Assembly (NCBI GenBank): GCA_963920765.1
Contig: OY987244.1
Location: 12,092,501-12,156,500, forward strand
Direction of reading: 5' to 3'
Origin: Ulota crispa
Taxonomy: Eukaryota; Streptophyta; Bryopsida; Orthotrichales; Orthotrichaceae
DNA length: 64,000 bases
The notes beneath the pieces were generated by a model. The model worked only from the letters and a program-made list of their open reading frames with translations, had not been told where the DNA came from and did not search any database. The position numbers and the translations under genes are program-made. Positions 11,598-22,834 of this stretch are shown piece by piece. The number at the start of each line of letters is the position of its first letter. Position 1 is the first letter of the stretch.

Positions 11598-11910
11598 GAG
11601 CATCTCCACCGGTGACTCCAAACCGCTCAAAGTGGATGAAATATACTGCGGCCCCTCTCAAAAGCCTTTGTTGACAGTGTGTCATGCTGAGTCTAGCAAG
11701 GGCCTTTCAAGCCACTATTCATTCACTATTCACTTTAAGTTTAGTTGATTATATTCTCTACTTTCCTTAATAAGTGGTCAACTGCTTATTTATGGGGCGT
11801 GTTGGAGTGTGAGACCACCTTTTTGAAGAGCATGGATGGAGATCCAAGGGCTTGAGGCCAGCCAAAACAAATGGAAAACCTTGAAAGAGCACGGACCGGT
11901 GGAGATGCTC
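11598..11910. mobile_element. Element K1, 313-bp PIF/Harbinger-like MITE
   Basis: Ends GAGCATCTCCACCGGTGACT and ACCGGTGGAGATGCTC, flanked by TAA at 11,595-11,597 and 11,911-11,913. The right TAA is shared with K2. Confidence 0.9.
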
Positions 11911-11913
11911 TAA

Positions 11914-12227
11914 GAGCAGCTTCACCGGTGACTCCAACATGTTGAAATTGGATGAAATATGCTTAGGCCCCTCTCAAAACCCTCTCTAGACACTTGGTCT
12001 TGCCGTGTGTAGCAAGGGCCCTTCAAGCCACTATTCATTCACTATTCACCTGAAGTTTAGTGACTTTTATTCTCTACTTTCCTTGATAAGTGGCCAACTG
12101 CTTATTTATGGGGTGTGTTGGAGTGTAAGGCCACCTTTTGAAAGAGCATAAGTGGAGATCAAAGAGCTTGAGGGCCAGCCAAAATAGATGGAAAATTTTC
12201 AAAGTGCCCAAACGGGTGGAGATGCTC
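11914..12227. mobile_element. Element K2, 314-bp PIF/Harbinger-like MITE
   Basis: About 85% like K1 and in the same orientation. Ends GAGCAGCTTCACCGGTGACT and GGGTGGAGATGCTC, flanked by TAA at 11,911-11,913 (shared with K1) and 12,228-12,230. Confidence 0.9.
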
Positions 12228-12318
12228 TAAACATAATATAACACAGTATAAATATTTATAGGAAACATATCCAGTCCGGTTTTAGCCAGCGCAGCTACAA
12301 CTCTTCCTCGAATGCTAC

Positions 12319-12479
12319 GCTCACTCTTCCTCGATTTCTGAGCTCACTCTTCCTCGATTTCTGAGCTCACTCTTCCTCGATTTCTGAGCTCACTCTTCCT
12401 CGATTTCTGAGCTCACTCTTCCTCGATTTCTGAGCTCACTCTTCCTCGATTTCTGAGCTCACTCTTATCCCAATGCTAC
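12319..12479. repeat. 23-bp tandem repeat, seven units
   Basis: Units of GCTCACTCTTCCTCGATTTC plus TGA; the last is degenerate. The duplicated segment at 53,270-53,300 holds only about one unit, so the array expanded after the duplication. The unit length is not a multiple of three, so an exon crossing it would shift frame. Confidence 0.95.
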
Positions 12480-12552
12480 GCTCACTCTTCCTCGATTTCT
12501 GAGCTCCCACTTTCTCGGACCACATGTGGCCAAACTTGGCCCAAACCGGTTC

Positions 12553-12640
12553 CTATTTTGCCACCGGGGTTGCGCAGATCTGGTCCTTCGTCGCCTGGAA
12601 GTTCCACTCCTTTCCCGGTGATGATGAACGGGAATTTGAT
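12553..12640 (-). CDS. Possible terminal exon, unrecognised
   Basis: In one minus-strand frame the two duplicated copies (here and near 53,344-53,420) read KEWNFQATKDQICATPVAK and KEWSFSATKDQICKTPVAK, each followed by TAG at the same place. Several differences are at third codon positions. The next frame is also open, so the call is weak. Upstream, copy 3 has a stop in this frame, so an intron or loss of function must be assumed. No family recognised. Confidence 0.2.
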
Positions 12641-13221
12641 ATACAAGCGTTCGCTGTGCGATCTATGCGATCTATTACAGTTTGTATTTGAAAGTTTGTA
12701 ACGTACCACATTGTTCAGTAATACATAATTATATAGAGGTTTGGTGTTCTATGCTACAAATGATGTACACAAGTCACAAGTGAACAATACCTTCAGATTT
12801 TTGGTGAGTTTATATGTTTTGCATTTGATAAGTGCCACATCAACTAAATGTGGATCATCCAAAGTCCATATTAAGTAATAACCCAAAAAAGGGGATTCAA
12901 TTTGAAAAACCTTAAAAAGTATTTGCATAGCATCAAGAGATCGATCAACACTTGCAAAACGTCAAGAGATTTAAGTCCAAATAAAAGTCATGTAACACTT
13001 CAGGGACAATAACATGCAAAGTGTTCGTAGATCTGCAATTTTTAGGGACTTAGAGAGTTCTGATATAATTCCTATGAATAGTCCAGAAGTATCTAATTTG
13101 TAATAGTATGAGTTTTCTTCACTTTTCCTCCATAAATTCACCATGAATTCAATCCTTCACAAACATAGCTGAACTTTTTACGGCTTACAAAAGACATGTG
13201 ATTTCATCTCTTACATATACC

Positions 13222-13716
13222 ACAGGGAGCGTATAACGCGTTATTCGTTAAATTGGGAAAACGGAGGTCCCATTTTGTACCCACCTAAAACCCAAAAAGT
13301 TACCTTAAACCAGATTTGAAGGTATCAAATTCTACTTGAGCCACTAAAATAATTTCCCTTGCAAATTTCTTCTCTCAGGTGAGGTCATGTGGACCAATTT
13401 CAAGAATACTCCTGAAAATGAACTAAAAGCTTCAAAAATCCAAAGATCCCACTTTGTAAGCATATTCCCAAATTAACAAATAACACATTGTATATAAATC
13501 TCCGTGATGTTCACTTGTGAGGTCTAACTTTTTCTTGTGTAAATCTTCCCTGAGTCTCAACTTCTTCCGTGTTGAAATACAGAAAATTCAACATGAAAGA
13601 AGTTGAGACTAAGAGAAAATTTACACAAGAAAAAGTTGGACCTCACAGAAGAACTACTGTAATTCCCCGTGTAATTCCCCCGTGAGCATTAGGGGGGATT
13701 TATATACGCTCCCTGT
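13222..13716. mobile_element. Element G: palindromic MITE, split by F1
   Basis: Ends ACAGGGAGCGTAT..ATAAATC and GATTTATATACGCTCCCTGT. The interior is a second palindrome (AACTTCTT..AAGAAGTT, GAGGTC..GACCTC). F1 sits in its left terminal repeat at GTAT. Without F1 the element is about 236 bp. The paralogous positions near 36,805 and 54,915 lack it, which marks it as inserted after the segment duplicated. Target duplication not resolved; class unknown. Confidence 0.8.
13235..13489. mobile_element. Element F1 (255 bp), 4-bp target duplication GTAT
   Basis: Ends AACGCGTTATTCGTTAAATT and the reverse complement of AATGTGTTATTTGTTAATTT. GTAT flanks both sides (13,231-13,234 and 13,490-13,493). Inserted in element G. 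Same family as the five other F copies. Confidence 0.92.
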
Positions 13717-14052
13717 AACGAGCAAAACGTTTCATCCATGTATAGCGGCAAAACGAAGCATACAACGTGAGAAATTTTGAAGTTTTAAAACATGGAGAGA
13801 GCTTTGGGTTCACGAATCCCACCACACAGATAAAGAATCTATGCTCATGCGAGCGATATTAAGTTATATTCCACTCTAATGTCGGCAGGCAAAACCTGGA
13901 CTTTCAACAGATCTACGCAAGTTTTGCATTCTGGAGTATAATTACATGGGTCCAAGTCACTCTCACTATATAGCCAGTGGACTCTGGTGTGGAACCAGAA
14001 ATGAGCAAACACATCATTCAACTATTCCAGCTCCTTTAAAAAAAGCCTGGCT

Positions 14053-14823
14053 TTACCCAAGAGCAACGTCTGCCCAGCCACAATCGAGCTTGGGCCAGAT
14101 CACGCACTCGGAAACGTTGACTCGTGCTTCGGGCAGCTCCGCCAACCAGCCCAGTTCAGGAGCATCCTCTTGAGCCACAGGAGCTCCTATGTTTGCATTC
14201 AGCTGTTGAGGAATTGGCGGTGCAGGGCCCGGTGCAGGGACGATTTCGACGTCGTTCTCGATCATCCTGAACAAACACACAATCTTTTTGAATATTTGGA
14301 CTCTCGGTACCGGTACGTGGCTAAATTCAGGAAGGCACAGACGCTCGATCCTTGTCAACAAAGCTGCAGAGCAGATCTCTTTGCCAGCTTATACTAATTC
14401 ATGCGCCCAGTCCCCTGTCAAACACCGCCTTCTCAAATACCAAATCCTCTATTCTCTAATGATACTGCACTATTGATAACCAGTACTTCTCGAATACTGA
14501 TAATTAGGAACAATTTAGTCACCGGCTGAGTTAGGCCCGTCTTGGAGTTGATAGAAAATTAAGCTAGAGTGAAAGGGAGAGATCAGCAGGCGCAAGGGAT
14601 GAATGTGCCCACGCAAGCAAAGCAACTGACAAAGATGACAACGTAATCAAACGTTGAACGTTGAGCACTGTGACACGAACAATCAAAGACGACACAGAAA
14701 TCAGGTGAGAATCAGGTGCATATATATCTGGCATGGGCTGCGAATCAGCTCTGCAAAAGAGGACGACGTTGACACAGGTCAGGAAGGAGACCTGTTGACT
14801 CCGGGCTCCGGTGCTGCTGCCAT
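14053..14823 (-). CDS. Unrecognised small protein, tandem-family copy 1
   Basis: The best-supported part is the last exon, 14,053-14,266. It opens after a TTGTTCAG acceptor and reads MIENDVEIVPAP..PQQ, then DAPELGWLAELPEARVNVS, ECVIWPKLDCGWADVALG and a TAA stop. Copies 2 and 3 keep this C-terminus almost unchanged and stop at the same codon, while the proline-rich N-terminal part of the exon differs by whole-codon indels. That pattern indicates selection on protein. A start at 14,823 (CACCCATGG context) reads MAAAPEPGVNRS in all three copies with small changes and is followed by an AG-GT donor candidate. The exon(s) between are not fixed. No domain recognised. Small (probably about 100 aa), soluble by composition, no signal peptide seen. 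Confidence 0.5.
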
Positions 14824-14960
14824 GGGTGCTCTCGACGACGCTCCACGCTGCAGTAACTATCGCTCAAGATCGCTGGAGGCTGACGGAATTGATAATGCCA
14901 CAAGCAGAAGCAATGGAACTCTGCATATGGACATGAGCTAGGTCGTAGTGCAGACACTTG

Positions 14961-15302
14961 GCTTTATGAAACAATCCCGTAAGTGCCACAAAACGTGCCA
15001 CTCTTCAGAGATATCCGGTTCGGAAAAGAGATTAATATATTTTTGGGAAAATGGAATATGCGGTATTGGGGCGGTGGGGTCGGCGGTTTTTGGTAAGCAC
15101 TGCACATTCAGACCTTCAATAATATGACATTCTAGAATGTGCCAGTAGGCAAATATGACCAATCGATGGTTAGTGGGTGTTCACACCATCAATACCTCAA
15201 ACATTAACTAAGTATAGCTTTGAAGAATACATTTTTCTTGCAGTTAGACATGTCACATAACTTGAGCATATTGGAAGAATACGGTTGGAATTCCTCATGA
15301 GA
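14961..15302. other. Intergenic upstream of family copy 1
   Basis: Would be the promoter side of the minus-strand gene at 14.05-14.82 kb. No clear TATA box or conserved block could be fixed. Confidence 0.3.
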
Positions 15303-15469
15303 ATACATTAGTGGAAAACTCCTTCCAAAACAACAGAAAACCAACAGTTTCTTGTTCATTTGGGCACTTGCACACGCTAATTGACTAATTTAACAGAATT
15401 CTGTAAAAAACTAAATACGTTATGTTGATTTGGACACCATTATTTAAATCAACAAAAATTTTGGAATCT

Positions 15470-16990
15470 TTTGAAGATCTTTTGGGAATTTTTTGTGAAT
15501 CTTTAAGAATCTTCAAGAATCTCTTAAGAATCATTCAAAATCTTTTCAAGATTTTAAAGAATAGTTAAGAATCTTTTTGAGATTTTAGAATCTTTTTGGA
15601 ATCTTTGAGAATCTTTTAGAATCTTTGGGAATCTTTTCAAGTTTTTTTGGAATCTTTGAGAATGTTTGAGAACAATTAAGAATCTTTGAGAATCTTTGAG
15701 AATCTTTGAGAATCTTTGAGAATCTTTGAGAATCTTTGAGAATCTTTGAGAATCTTTGAAAATCTTTGAAAATCTTTGGAAATCTTTTCAAGTTTTTTTT
15801 GGAATCTTTGAGAATGTTTGAGAACAATTGAGAATGTTAGAGAATCTATGAGAATCTTTGAGAATCTTTTAGGAATCTTTGAGACTCTTTTAGAATCTTT
15901 GGAAATCTTTTCACATATTTTTGGAATCTTTAAGATTGTTTGAGAACAATTGAAAATCTTTGAGAATCTTTTTCAAATCTTTGAGAATCTTTTGGAATCT
16001 TTGGGAATCTTTTCAAGTTTTTTTGGAATCTTTAAGAATTTTTGAGAACAATTGAGAATCTTTGAGAATCTTTTAGGAATTTTTTTGGAATCTTTGAGAA
16101 TCTTTTGAAATCTTTGGGAATCTTTTCAAGTTTGTTTGAGAATCTTTGGAAATTTTTGAGAATCTTCTTGAAATCTATGAGAACCTTCTTGAAATCTTTG
16201 AGAATCTTTTAGGAAGACTTGAGAATTCTTGAGAATCTTTGAGAATCTTTTGGAATCTTTGGGAATCTTTTCAAGTTTTTTTGGAATCTTTAAGAATTTT
16301 TGAGAACAATTGAGAATCTTTGAGAATCTTTTAGGAATTTTTTTGGAATCTTTGAGAATCTTTTGAAATCTTTGGGAATCTTTTCAAGTTTGTTTGAGAA
16401 TCTTTGGAAATTTTTGAGAATCTTCTTGAAATCTATGAGAACCTTCTTGAAATCTTTGAGAATCTTTTAGGAAGACTTGAGAATTCTTGAGAATCTTTGA
16501 GAATATTTTGGAATACTTGAAAATCTTTGGAACTGTTCTAGGAAATTTTGAATTTTTTTTGAGAATTTTTGAAAATCTTTAAAAATAATCTTAGAATCTT
16601 CCTAGAAGCTTTGAGAAGCTTTGAGAATCTTTAAGAATCTTCTTGGAATCTTCTTGGAAGCTTTGAGAAGCTTTGAAAATTTTTAAGAATCTTTGGGAAT
16701 CTTTGGGAATCTTCTTGGAAATTTTAAAATCTTTGAGAATCTTTGAGAATTTTCAAGAACCTTTTTGGAATCTTTGAGAATCTTTTTAAAATCTTTATGA
16801 GATTTGTTAAAGTATTTCAAACTATTTATAGAAATAGAATCTCTTAGACTGAGTTAGAGTCTTTTAGGAATCTTTTTGTAATTCATCAAAATACTTTAAA
16901 ATATTTTTAATAAAAAAACTATCACAATAGTTTAGGTTTGTTTCTAAAATCTTTCTAAAATCTTTTTGGACCTCATTAAAATGTTTTGAA
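15470..16990. repeat. Degenerate GAATCTTTGA array (about 1.5 kb)
   Basis: Runs of GAATCTTTGA-like 10-12 bp units with many variants (GGAATC, TTTTGG, TTCAAG). The tightest part is at 15,677-15,770. The minus-strand frame KILKDSQRFS is a translation artefact of the unit. Flanks grade into ordinary AT-rich DNA. Confidence 0.93.
15975..16490. repeat. 258-bp direct duplication inside the GAATCTTTGA array
   Basis: The block beginning at TTTGGAATCTTTGGGAATC near 15,991 recurs at 16,249. By eye the two 258-bp copies are identical or nearly so, although the surrounding units are heavily diverged. Confidence 0.88.
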
Positions 16991-17651
16991 GTTTTAAAAA
17001 ATAAAAGGAGTTTTCAAAAAAAAAAGAATCTTTTAGAAGTTTGAGTGTACATTGACTTGTCTTATTTTCTTTACTTTTTACAATTTGGTTAGATTTAAAA
17101 TTAGCAGCCTTTAAAGTCAAGTAAAAACATGACCATAATAATAAAAAAATCAATAGTTTTCTGTTGATCTGGACACTTTTGGACACAACTTCACTAATTC
17201 AACAAAATTTTATATAAAAAGTACAACATTTTGTTGTTTTAAATACCAAAATTTCTTTACAAACAAATATAAAAGATGCTTCTCAATTCTTTGAAGAAAT
17301 CATAAATGTCCCTTAAGGATTAAAAGTACCAAAAATATCTTTGTGTTACATGATAACCAAGTGTATAGTTTAATGCAAATTCTTACAAGAAACCAAAGGT
17401 GATTTTTACATTTCAAATAACACAAGGATGTATTTAACATTTCAAAATAGAAGAGTTATTTTATTAATTTTCCAAAATAATAGGAGTATAATTGATATTC
17501 CTACAAAATAAGGAATATTTTTTATGTTTCAAATATTTTTGGCGTAAACTTGATATTTTGAAAGACTTAAAGGGTATTTTTAGTAATTTTCCTTCTATTA
17601 CTAACCAAATGAATGAATAAAAAACAATCTTATAAAATATTTTTATAAGCT
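16991..17651. other. AT-rich spacer, no gene seen
   Basis: The part near 17,150-17,220 resembles 15,360-15,420 (..CTGTTGATCTGGACAC..), probably interior sequence of a decayed CACTA-type element. No exon supported. Confidence 0.35.
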
Positions 17652-17660
17652 TTAAAAGAT

Positions 17661-18071
17661 GGGAATTGATATGTGTACCACATCCTTCCAATTACTATAC
17701 CACACCACAAGGTGAATTTTAGATTTCTACCATCAAAAAGCTGAATTTGAAAATTTTGAATTGAGATTTGGACTTAGAGACCATGGTATTGTCTAAAACC
17801 ATAAAAAAATTGCAGTTCAACAACACCCAATGAAAAAGTTTAGTTAGGGAGAAAATTATTAATTTTATTTTTGTTTGTAAAAAAAGATAAGCTTTTTCAT
17901 TGGGTGTTGTTGAATTACAACCTTTTTTATGGTCCTAGACAATATCATGGTCTCTAAGTCCAAATTTGAATTCAAAATTCTCAAACTCAAGTTTTTGATG
18001 GTAAAAATCTAAAATTTACCCCGGGGGTGTGGTATAGTAGTTCAAAGGGTGTGGTTCACATATTAATGCCC
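17661..18071. mobile_element. Element O1: 411-bp MULE-type fold-back with 9-bp target duplication
   Basis: Ends GGGAATTGATATGTGTACCAC and, reversed, GGGCATTAATATGTGAACCAC (both shown by their first 20 bases). The arms extend about 160 bp around a short AT-rich centre. Flanks TTAAAAGAT (17,652-17,660) and TTAAAAAAT (18,072-18,080) match at 8 of 9, the target length of Mutator-like elements. Confidence 0.85.
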
Positions 18072-18589
18072 TTAAAAAATATCCAAAACTATTCAAAAGT
18101 CTATAGAATTTTGATTTTATAATTGCAAGGTTTTAATTCCGTAACTTTTCACGATTTCATGTTATTTAAAGCTATCAAACTATGGAGGTTATTTTAACAA
18201 AATAAGGTATTTTTTACAAAAAAAACTAGCACTAAATAATAATTCTTAATGAATCCAACCTTTGCCTACAGCAATCTTTATGAGATTTGTGAATTCCAAA
18301 AAGAATTTATGAACAAAACCAAAAGGATGGAAATAAACAATTTATTTAAAATTTCTAAACACCTTCTCTGATTTTAGCTCATAACTTTTGATAAAATGAT
18401 TGAAATCCAAAAAAATTGTTGAAGGTGAAAGTAAAATATATTTACTAACTTTTCTTAGTTCTAGGTTTTTTGAAAAAAGTCCTTTAATGGGCGGAAATAG
18501 CCTCCAAAGTCTACTGGATTACTAAAAACATGAACATTTAATGTACAAATAGAATCAAGATACCAATGTGCACATGTGTGTGTGCACAT

Positions 18590-18775
18590 TCTCTAGTGGT
18601 TTTTGAGAATGTGGTAAAGTTGTGGAGTGTGAGCCCAAAGGTGGGTGGTTCAAACCCCACTACCGGCAGACTTGCCTAGAGGCTCAAGCAGTTGCCTGGT
18701 GATGCAAGCAGCTTCTTGAAGGTTTGGACAGCTGTCCGATGATGCAGGTTGCTGCTCAGCCCTTTAAAAAATTCA
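18590..18775 (+). mobile_element. Candidate tRNA-derived SINE
   Basis: A pol III A-box-like TGGTAAAGTTGTGG is followed about 35 bp on by a B-box-like GTGGTTCAAACCCCACT. Then comes a body of about 110 bp (CAGTTGCCTGGTGATGCAAG..) and an AT-rich tail from 18,770. The order and spacing fit a tRNA-related head. No second copy was seen in the window, so the family assignment is tentative. Confidence 0.4.
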
Positions 18776-18859
18776 CTTTTTCATAAAATAAAATAAAATT
18801 CTATGAAAATAATAAAATAAAAATAAAAACAAAATAAATTGAACAACATAAAATACGTG

Positions 18860-19028
18860 AAAAGTAACAAAATATCAACAAAAAATTAACAAGAAACAGC
18901 AAATAATCAATAAAAAATCAACAAAAAATCAACAAAAAAGTACCCAAATTAACTTGACCAAATCTAGAGAAAAATCAACAATTTTTGGTTGAAATTCTGT
19001 TGATTTTGTGCTGAATTTTCTACTAGTG
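18860..19028. mobile_element. CACTA-type terminus (right end)
   Basis: Read from 19,028 backwards the sequence starts CACTAGTAGAAAATTCAGC, close to the classic CACTA/En-Spm end, and carries repeated TTGTTGATTTTT subterminal motifs. A CATTAGTGGAAAACT motif at about 15,308 could be the other end of a 3.7-kb element, but flanking 3-bp duplications do not match. Confidence 0.45.
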
Positions 19029-19767
19029 TGAAGGTGCATTGTGAAGCAGGAATTTTTAACAAATCTTGGTGTAATTTCAACCAATACTGTTTTGGTTTTT
19101 TCAACCCTCTAATCACATACCACCTCAGATTGGCTTGATTATTATCCTAAACTCTTCACTTCCCAATTCTCCAAACCCGTCCCCTTCGCCACATCATCAA
19201 ATTTGGTGACATGCTCTTTTTGCAAATCAAAAAGGACCTTAATAGACCATATGATGGTCAACCAGTTCTTAATGGGTTAATTAGAGTCCCATGAAGTTTA
19301 TTTTAGTAAAGGGACTCCACGGACCAATACTATAGAGTGGCTTTTACCTTAGAGTTGTTTTAATTAAAGTAACTGAAGGACCAATAGTAGAGAAGGACTT
19401 TTACTTTATGTCCTATCTCCTTAGTATATAGTTGAAAGCCTACTTTGAAATAGATGAGATGCATTTCATAATATATATTACATACTCCATATTTCTTACT
19501 TTTCTTCTTGCATGCTTTGTTTTTTTTTAATCTTTTTGTGGCTTTGTTTTTAGAAGAAGATTGTATTCTATGGTATCTTTCCATCACTTAATTTGAAATA
19601 GGCTGTAACTAGAATCTCATATATTTCCCAAAGCAAACCCTTGTCAACATGACAGCGCTTAAATATAAATGTCTACTTAGTGTCTTTGTGTTCTTTTAAT
19701 TTTTTTCATTATTCAATTCATGAGTGAGAACTCATGTTTTGAAGTCACATTTTGATAATAAACATAT
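19029..19767. other. Intergenic, no gene seen
   Basis: Contains a diverged direct repeat of about 45 bp (19,308-19,350 and 19,366-19,408, sharing GGACCAATA..AGAG..GCTTTTAC). No exon supported. Confidence 0.4.
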
Positions 19768-20179
19768 GGGAATTCATACAATACCACCCCTTCTCAACTA
19801 TTTCACCACATTTAATATGTATGGAAAGTATTTACAATATTAAAGTAGGTGTGGACTATGGGCAAAACATCACTAATTTGAAAATAAAACTTGACATAGA
19901 AGTTGCAACTATAATTTTGCTTTTTAGCTCTAGATCTTGCTTGAGATATCATTTAAAAAGTCTAAATTAGTATTAGTATAATTTATATATTTTTAAATTG
20001 ATGCTACAAGCAGGATTTGGAGCTCAAAAAGAAAATTACAGTTGCATCTTCTATGTGAAGTTGTATTTTCAAATTAGGGATGCTTTGCCCATGGCCCAAA
20101 CCTGCTTTAATATTGTAAATACTGGCCATATACACTAGATGTGGTAGAATAGTAAAAAATGGGTGCTACATCAATTTCC
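19768..20179. mobile_element. Element V: about 412-bp fold-back related to O1
   Basis: The arms share TATTTACAATATTAAAG and CATGGGCAAA-type motifs. Ends GGGAATTCATACAATACC and, reversed, GGAAATTGATGTAGCACC resemble those of O1. A 9-bp target (TAAACATAT / TAAACTTCA) matches at only 6 of 9, so age or assignment is uncertain. Confidence 0.7.
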
Positions 20180-20339
20180 TAAACTTCAATGTACTCATTG
20201 ACTATACAAGGAGGAATTCTAAAAATTTGAACCAAAAAAACATGAAGGAAAAATATACAATCAAATGGATTGAGAGAAGGTAAGTTAGGTAACTATATGT
20301 AAACATGAGAACTGTTTAAAATCAGTCATTGCCTATAGG

Positions 20340-20840
20340 TCTTCATATCTATACTACCAAGTGAGAGCCTAACCTTCACTAACTTTATGGCCTTTTCTAA
20401 AACATTCTAGAACTTCTTGGTGGAAGTTGAAGTAGTAAAAATTCTCTAACTTATATGTTCAATACTAAGCTCCTTCCACTTACATCCTTCTCCAAGATCT
20501 TATAGAACTTCTTGGTGGAAGTTGAAACAATAAAGGATACCCCAAATACAAAACAACAAAACGCCCTTCAACCATGTTTTAAAAAACCAAAAATTGCCAA
20601 TCGCTCCTAACAAAGTATTAAGAAGTAACATTGTGACGAAGGCAACTATTACTTTTGGTTTCAAAATAAGACTAAAATGATAGTGCATCAATGTTAGATT
20701 TTGAACCAATTACATCAAGATTACATACTTAACCAATTCATTTGTGAGATATTGATTTATTGTAAAATAGAACATTGCATTACCCATACATGTCCAACTC
20801 CAACAAATTGTCTGCATGTGTATTAGTTGTGATCATGTGA
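20340..20840. repeat. Dispersed repeat S, copy 2 (uninterrupted)
   Basis: Aligns with the flanks of D1 and E1 at 6,630-8,540 and lacks both, so it shows the pre-insertion state. The 69-codon minus ORF inside has no recognisable family. Confidence 0.65.
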
Positions 20841-21005
20841 TTATCACAAAGAGGTCAAGATGTGAGATTAAAGTGATCCACATCTGATATCACAAAGGGA
20901 CTTGTAATCTTTTTCTTTTTAAAAAAATTTAAGAACAAACTCAGTTTTTTCTATAGTTGGAGGGACAAGACATGAGATCCGTATACACTATTTACACTAG
21001 CTGAA

Positions 21006-21256
21006 AACGCAACATTCATCAATTTGGGGAAAAAACTGATTTTGGGATTTCTGAGTATTTCATTTTCAAAAGTTCTTAGTTGATTTATAGTAAATTTTGT
21101 GATGATTTCTTCAAAATCCTCTGTCAATGACAAAGTATCTTGAAGGAATTATCAAAAACTCTTAGGAATCACTAAAATATTTTTGCACATGCAAAATATA
21201 GTATCCCAAAATCCACTATGGGAAATTGTTTTGCCCAAAGTAACAAATATCAAGTT
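21006..21256. mobile_element. Element F6 (251 bp)
   Basis: Ends AACGCAACATTCATCAATTT and, reversed, AACTTGATATTTGTTACTTT. Flanks TGAA and TCAA match at 3 of 4. The interior aligns with F5 in reverse. An older copy of family F. Confidence 0.75.
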
Positions 21257-21260
21257 TCAA

Positions 21261-21809
21261 GCATGAGAAGACTTAGTGTCATTTCTTTTAGCATACAATT
21301 TTATAATCTATATGTCAATTTTGGTCAAATCTTAATACTAAAACCCTCATGTTATTGTTAGTCTAGATTCTTTACTAATTCAAAACTCATATTCACTTGC
21401 ATACCATGATGAAAGTGCATTTTCTACATGTAGTGTGGCATGCAGTCCAAGACTTCTTTGAGTAGCTCTAAATATTTGATATACAACTTTTGGAGACTTG
21501 TTGATTCACAATAAAGGATTTACATTCTATACTCCAAGTTGTATTGTTGCTTTTTTGCATGACTAGCACAAACGCTACCCCAAGAACCCATAGTACCCTG
21601 ATTCATGCAACAAATCCAAGAAAGTTGTTTAGCAAATCCAAAAACATGTTTGGTAAATCCAAAAACTTGTTTCGTAAATCACTCGGAAAACTAGACATCC
21701 TTTATAATAACAATGCCTTTGACTTCTCATAGTTATGACAAATTGTATAAAAAGTTTTTGATTTTGGCAGCTATATAACAAATTCTAGCTGATTTTAAAC
21801 ATGTCTTTG
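21261..21809. other. Intergenic, no gene seen
   Basis: A 62-codon plus ORF at 21,544 contains a short internal repeat (SKSKN.F.KSKNLFRKS). No family recognised, so it is not called. Confidence 0.4.
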
Positions 21810-22462
21810 TTAACCCCTCACCGCCCAAAGGGCCCAAATTGGGCTTATCTGAGTTTTATTCAAAAATCAGTTTAACCTTTCTACAAAAAATTTTTAGTGA
21901 TTATAATTATTTTAAAACTCCTATTGGAGTCTAGTTTCAACATCAAGAGTCTGATTTTGAAAATGAATGAAAGTAATTTGTCCATTCAAGATTTTGTGCA
22001 AGACTGTCCATTGCAAATCTTCACTTTCTAGTGTTGAAGGCTCTTGGAAATGAGCTTCAAATACACTAGAACTTAGAGAAAAAATCACATTAAAAATTCA
22101 ATTTAAAAACTATAGAATAGATTTTGAGAAGCCGTAAATTGATTGGGGTTAAGCATGTTATACTTTACATACTCATATTTTTTTGGTACCCTCAATTTTA
22201 GTTTTGAGATGCAAAAAGAAGATTGAAAGGCTTCAAATCACTTTTGCACTTTTAACACCCTTGTGATCAAACATTATAATCTTTCAATCCATAAATGATA
22301 TTGTTGTGAATTTTTTCCTATGTGATCTATAACATGTCTACTTTAAATTTGTACAATTGTGTTTTAGAAAAATTTGATAACATTGATCAAAATGCTAGCA
22401 CTTTGTTCACTTTCAAACAAATTCTAAGAGACTCCAAACTACCATGGGCGGTGAGGGGTTAA
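21810..22462. mobile_element. TTAA element D2 (653 bp)
   Basis: Starts TTAACCCCTCACCGCCCAAA and ends in the reverse complement CATGGGCGGTGAGGGGTTAA. TTAA lies at both ends. Roughly 80% like D1 and in the same orientation. No transposase. Confidence 0.92.
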
Positions 22463-22834
22463 TATCTGACAAGACAACAAAATAGTTTCATTCTCTTCCT
22501 TGAAGTTCTTACAGACTTGTAATTTGACTAAGAAACATGTCACGATTTAGCAATGTTCAATACAAACAAGAACAACTAACTAGGACAATCACAAAAACAC
22601 CGCCATACAAAAAGTGAGCAGTAGAGCATTTTTTTTTGTAAAATGGAGCCACGTTGGCAACAAGTTGACATATTATGACAAATTTGGACGCATGTGATTC
22701 AATCCCTCCACCCTATAACCCAATGGACGGATGACAGCTATAATTTGTCAAATTGAGTAACAAAGCCAAATAATTCAAACATGTTATTTAATAAGCTATT
22801 GGAGGAGTACCCTAACTACACCTACTTAAAATAA

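Larger units (their letters stand above)
12228..14960 (-). repeat. Host segmental duplication, copy 1
   Basis: Aligns with 53,196-56,160 (copy 3) and, from about 13,045 onward, with 36,626-38,000 (copy 2). It is GC-richer than its surroundings and carries the small conserved gene at 14,053-14,823. Copy 1 alone contains elements G and F1 and the expanded 23-bp repeat. It lacks MITE X, which copies 2 and 3 share. Confidence 0.85.

Noticed and set aside
14654-14941. Plus-strand ORF reading ..DVDTGQEGDLLTPGSGAAAM.. here and at 55,893
   Set aside because: The same DNA carries the conserved minus-strand ATG of the three-copy gene; copy 2 interrupts the plus frame early.
15585-15827. Lysine-rich KILKDSQRFS repeat protein on the minus strand
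   Set aside because: Translation of the 10-12 bp array; no start context, no conservation of frame along the array.
16150-16200. GAATCTTCTTGAA resembling a heat-shock element
   Set aside because: It is one of many variants of the GAATCTTTGA array and has no promoter context.
19261-19290. GGGTTAA at 19,275 as another TTAA element end
   Set aside because: No CCTTTAGGG-type terminal sequence precedes it and no partner end was found.
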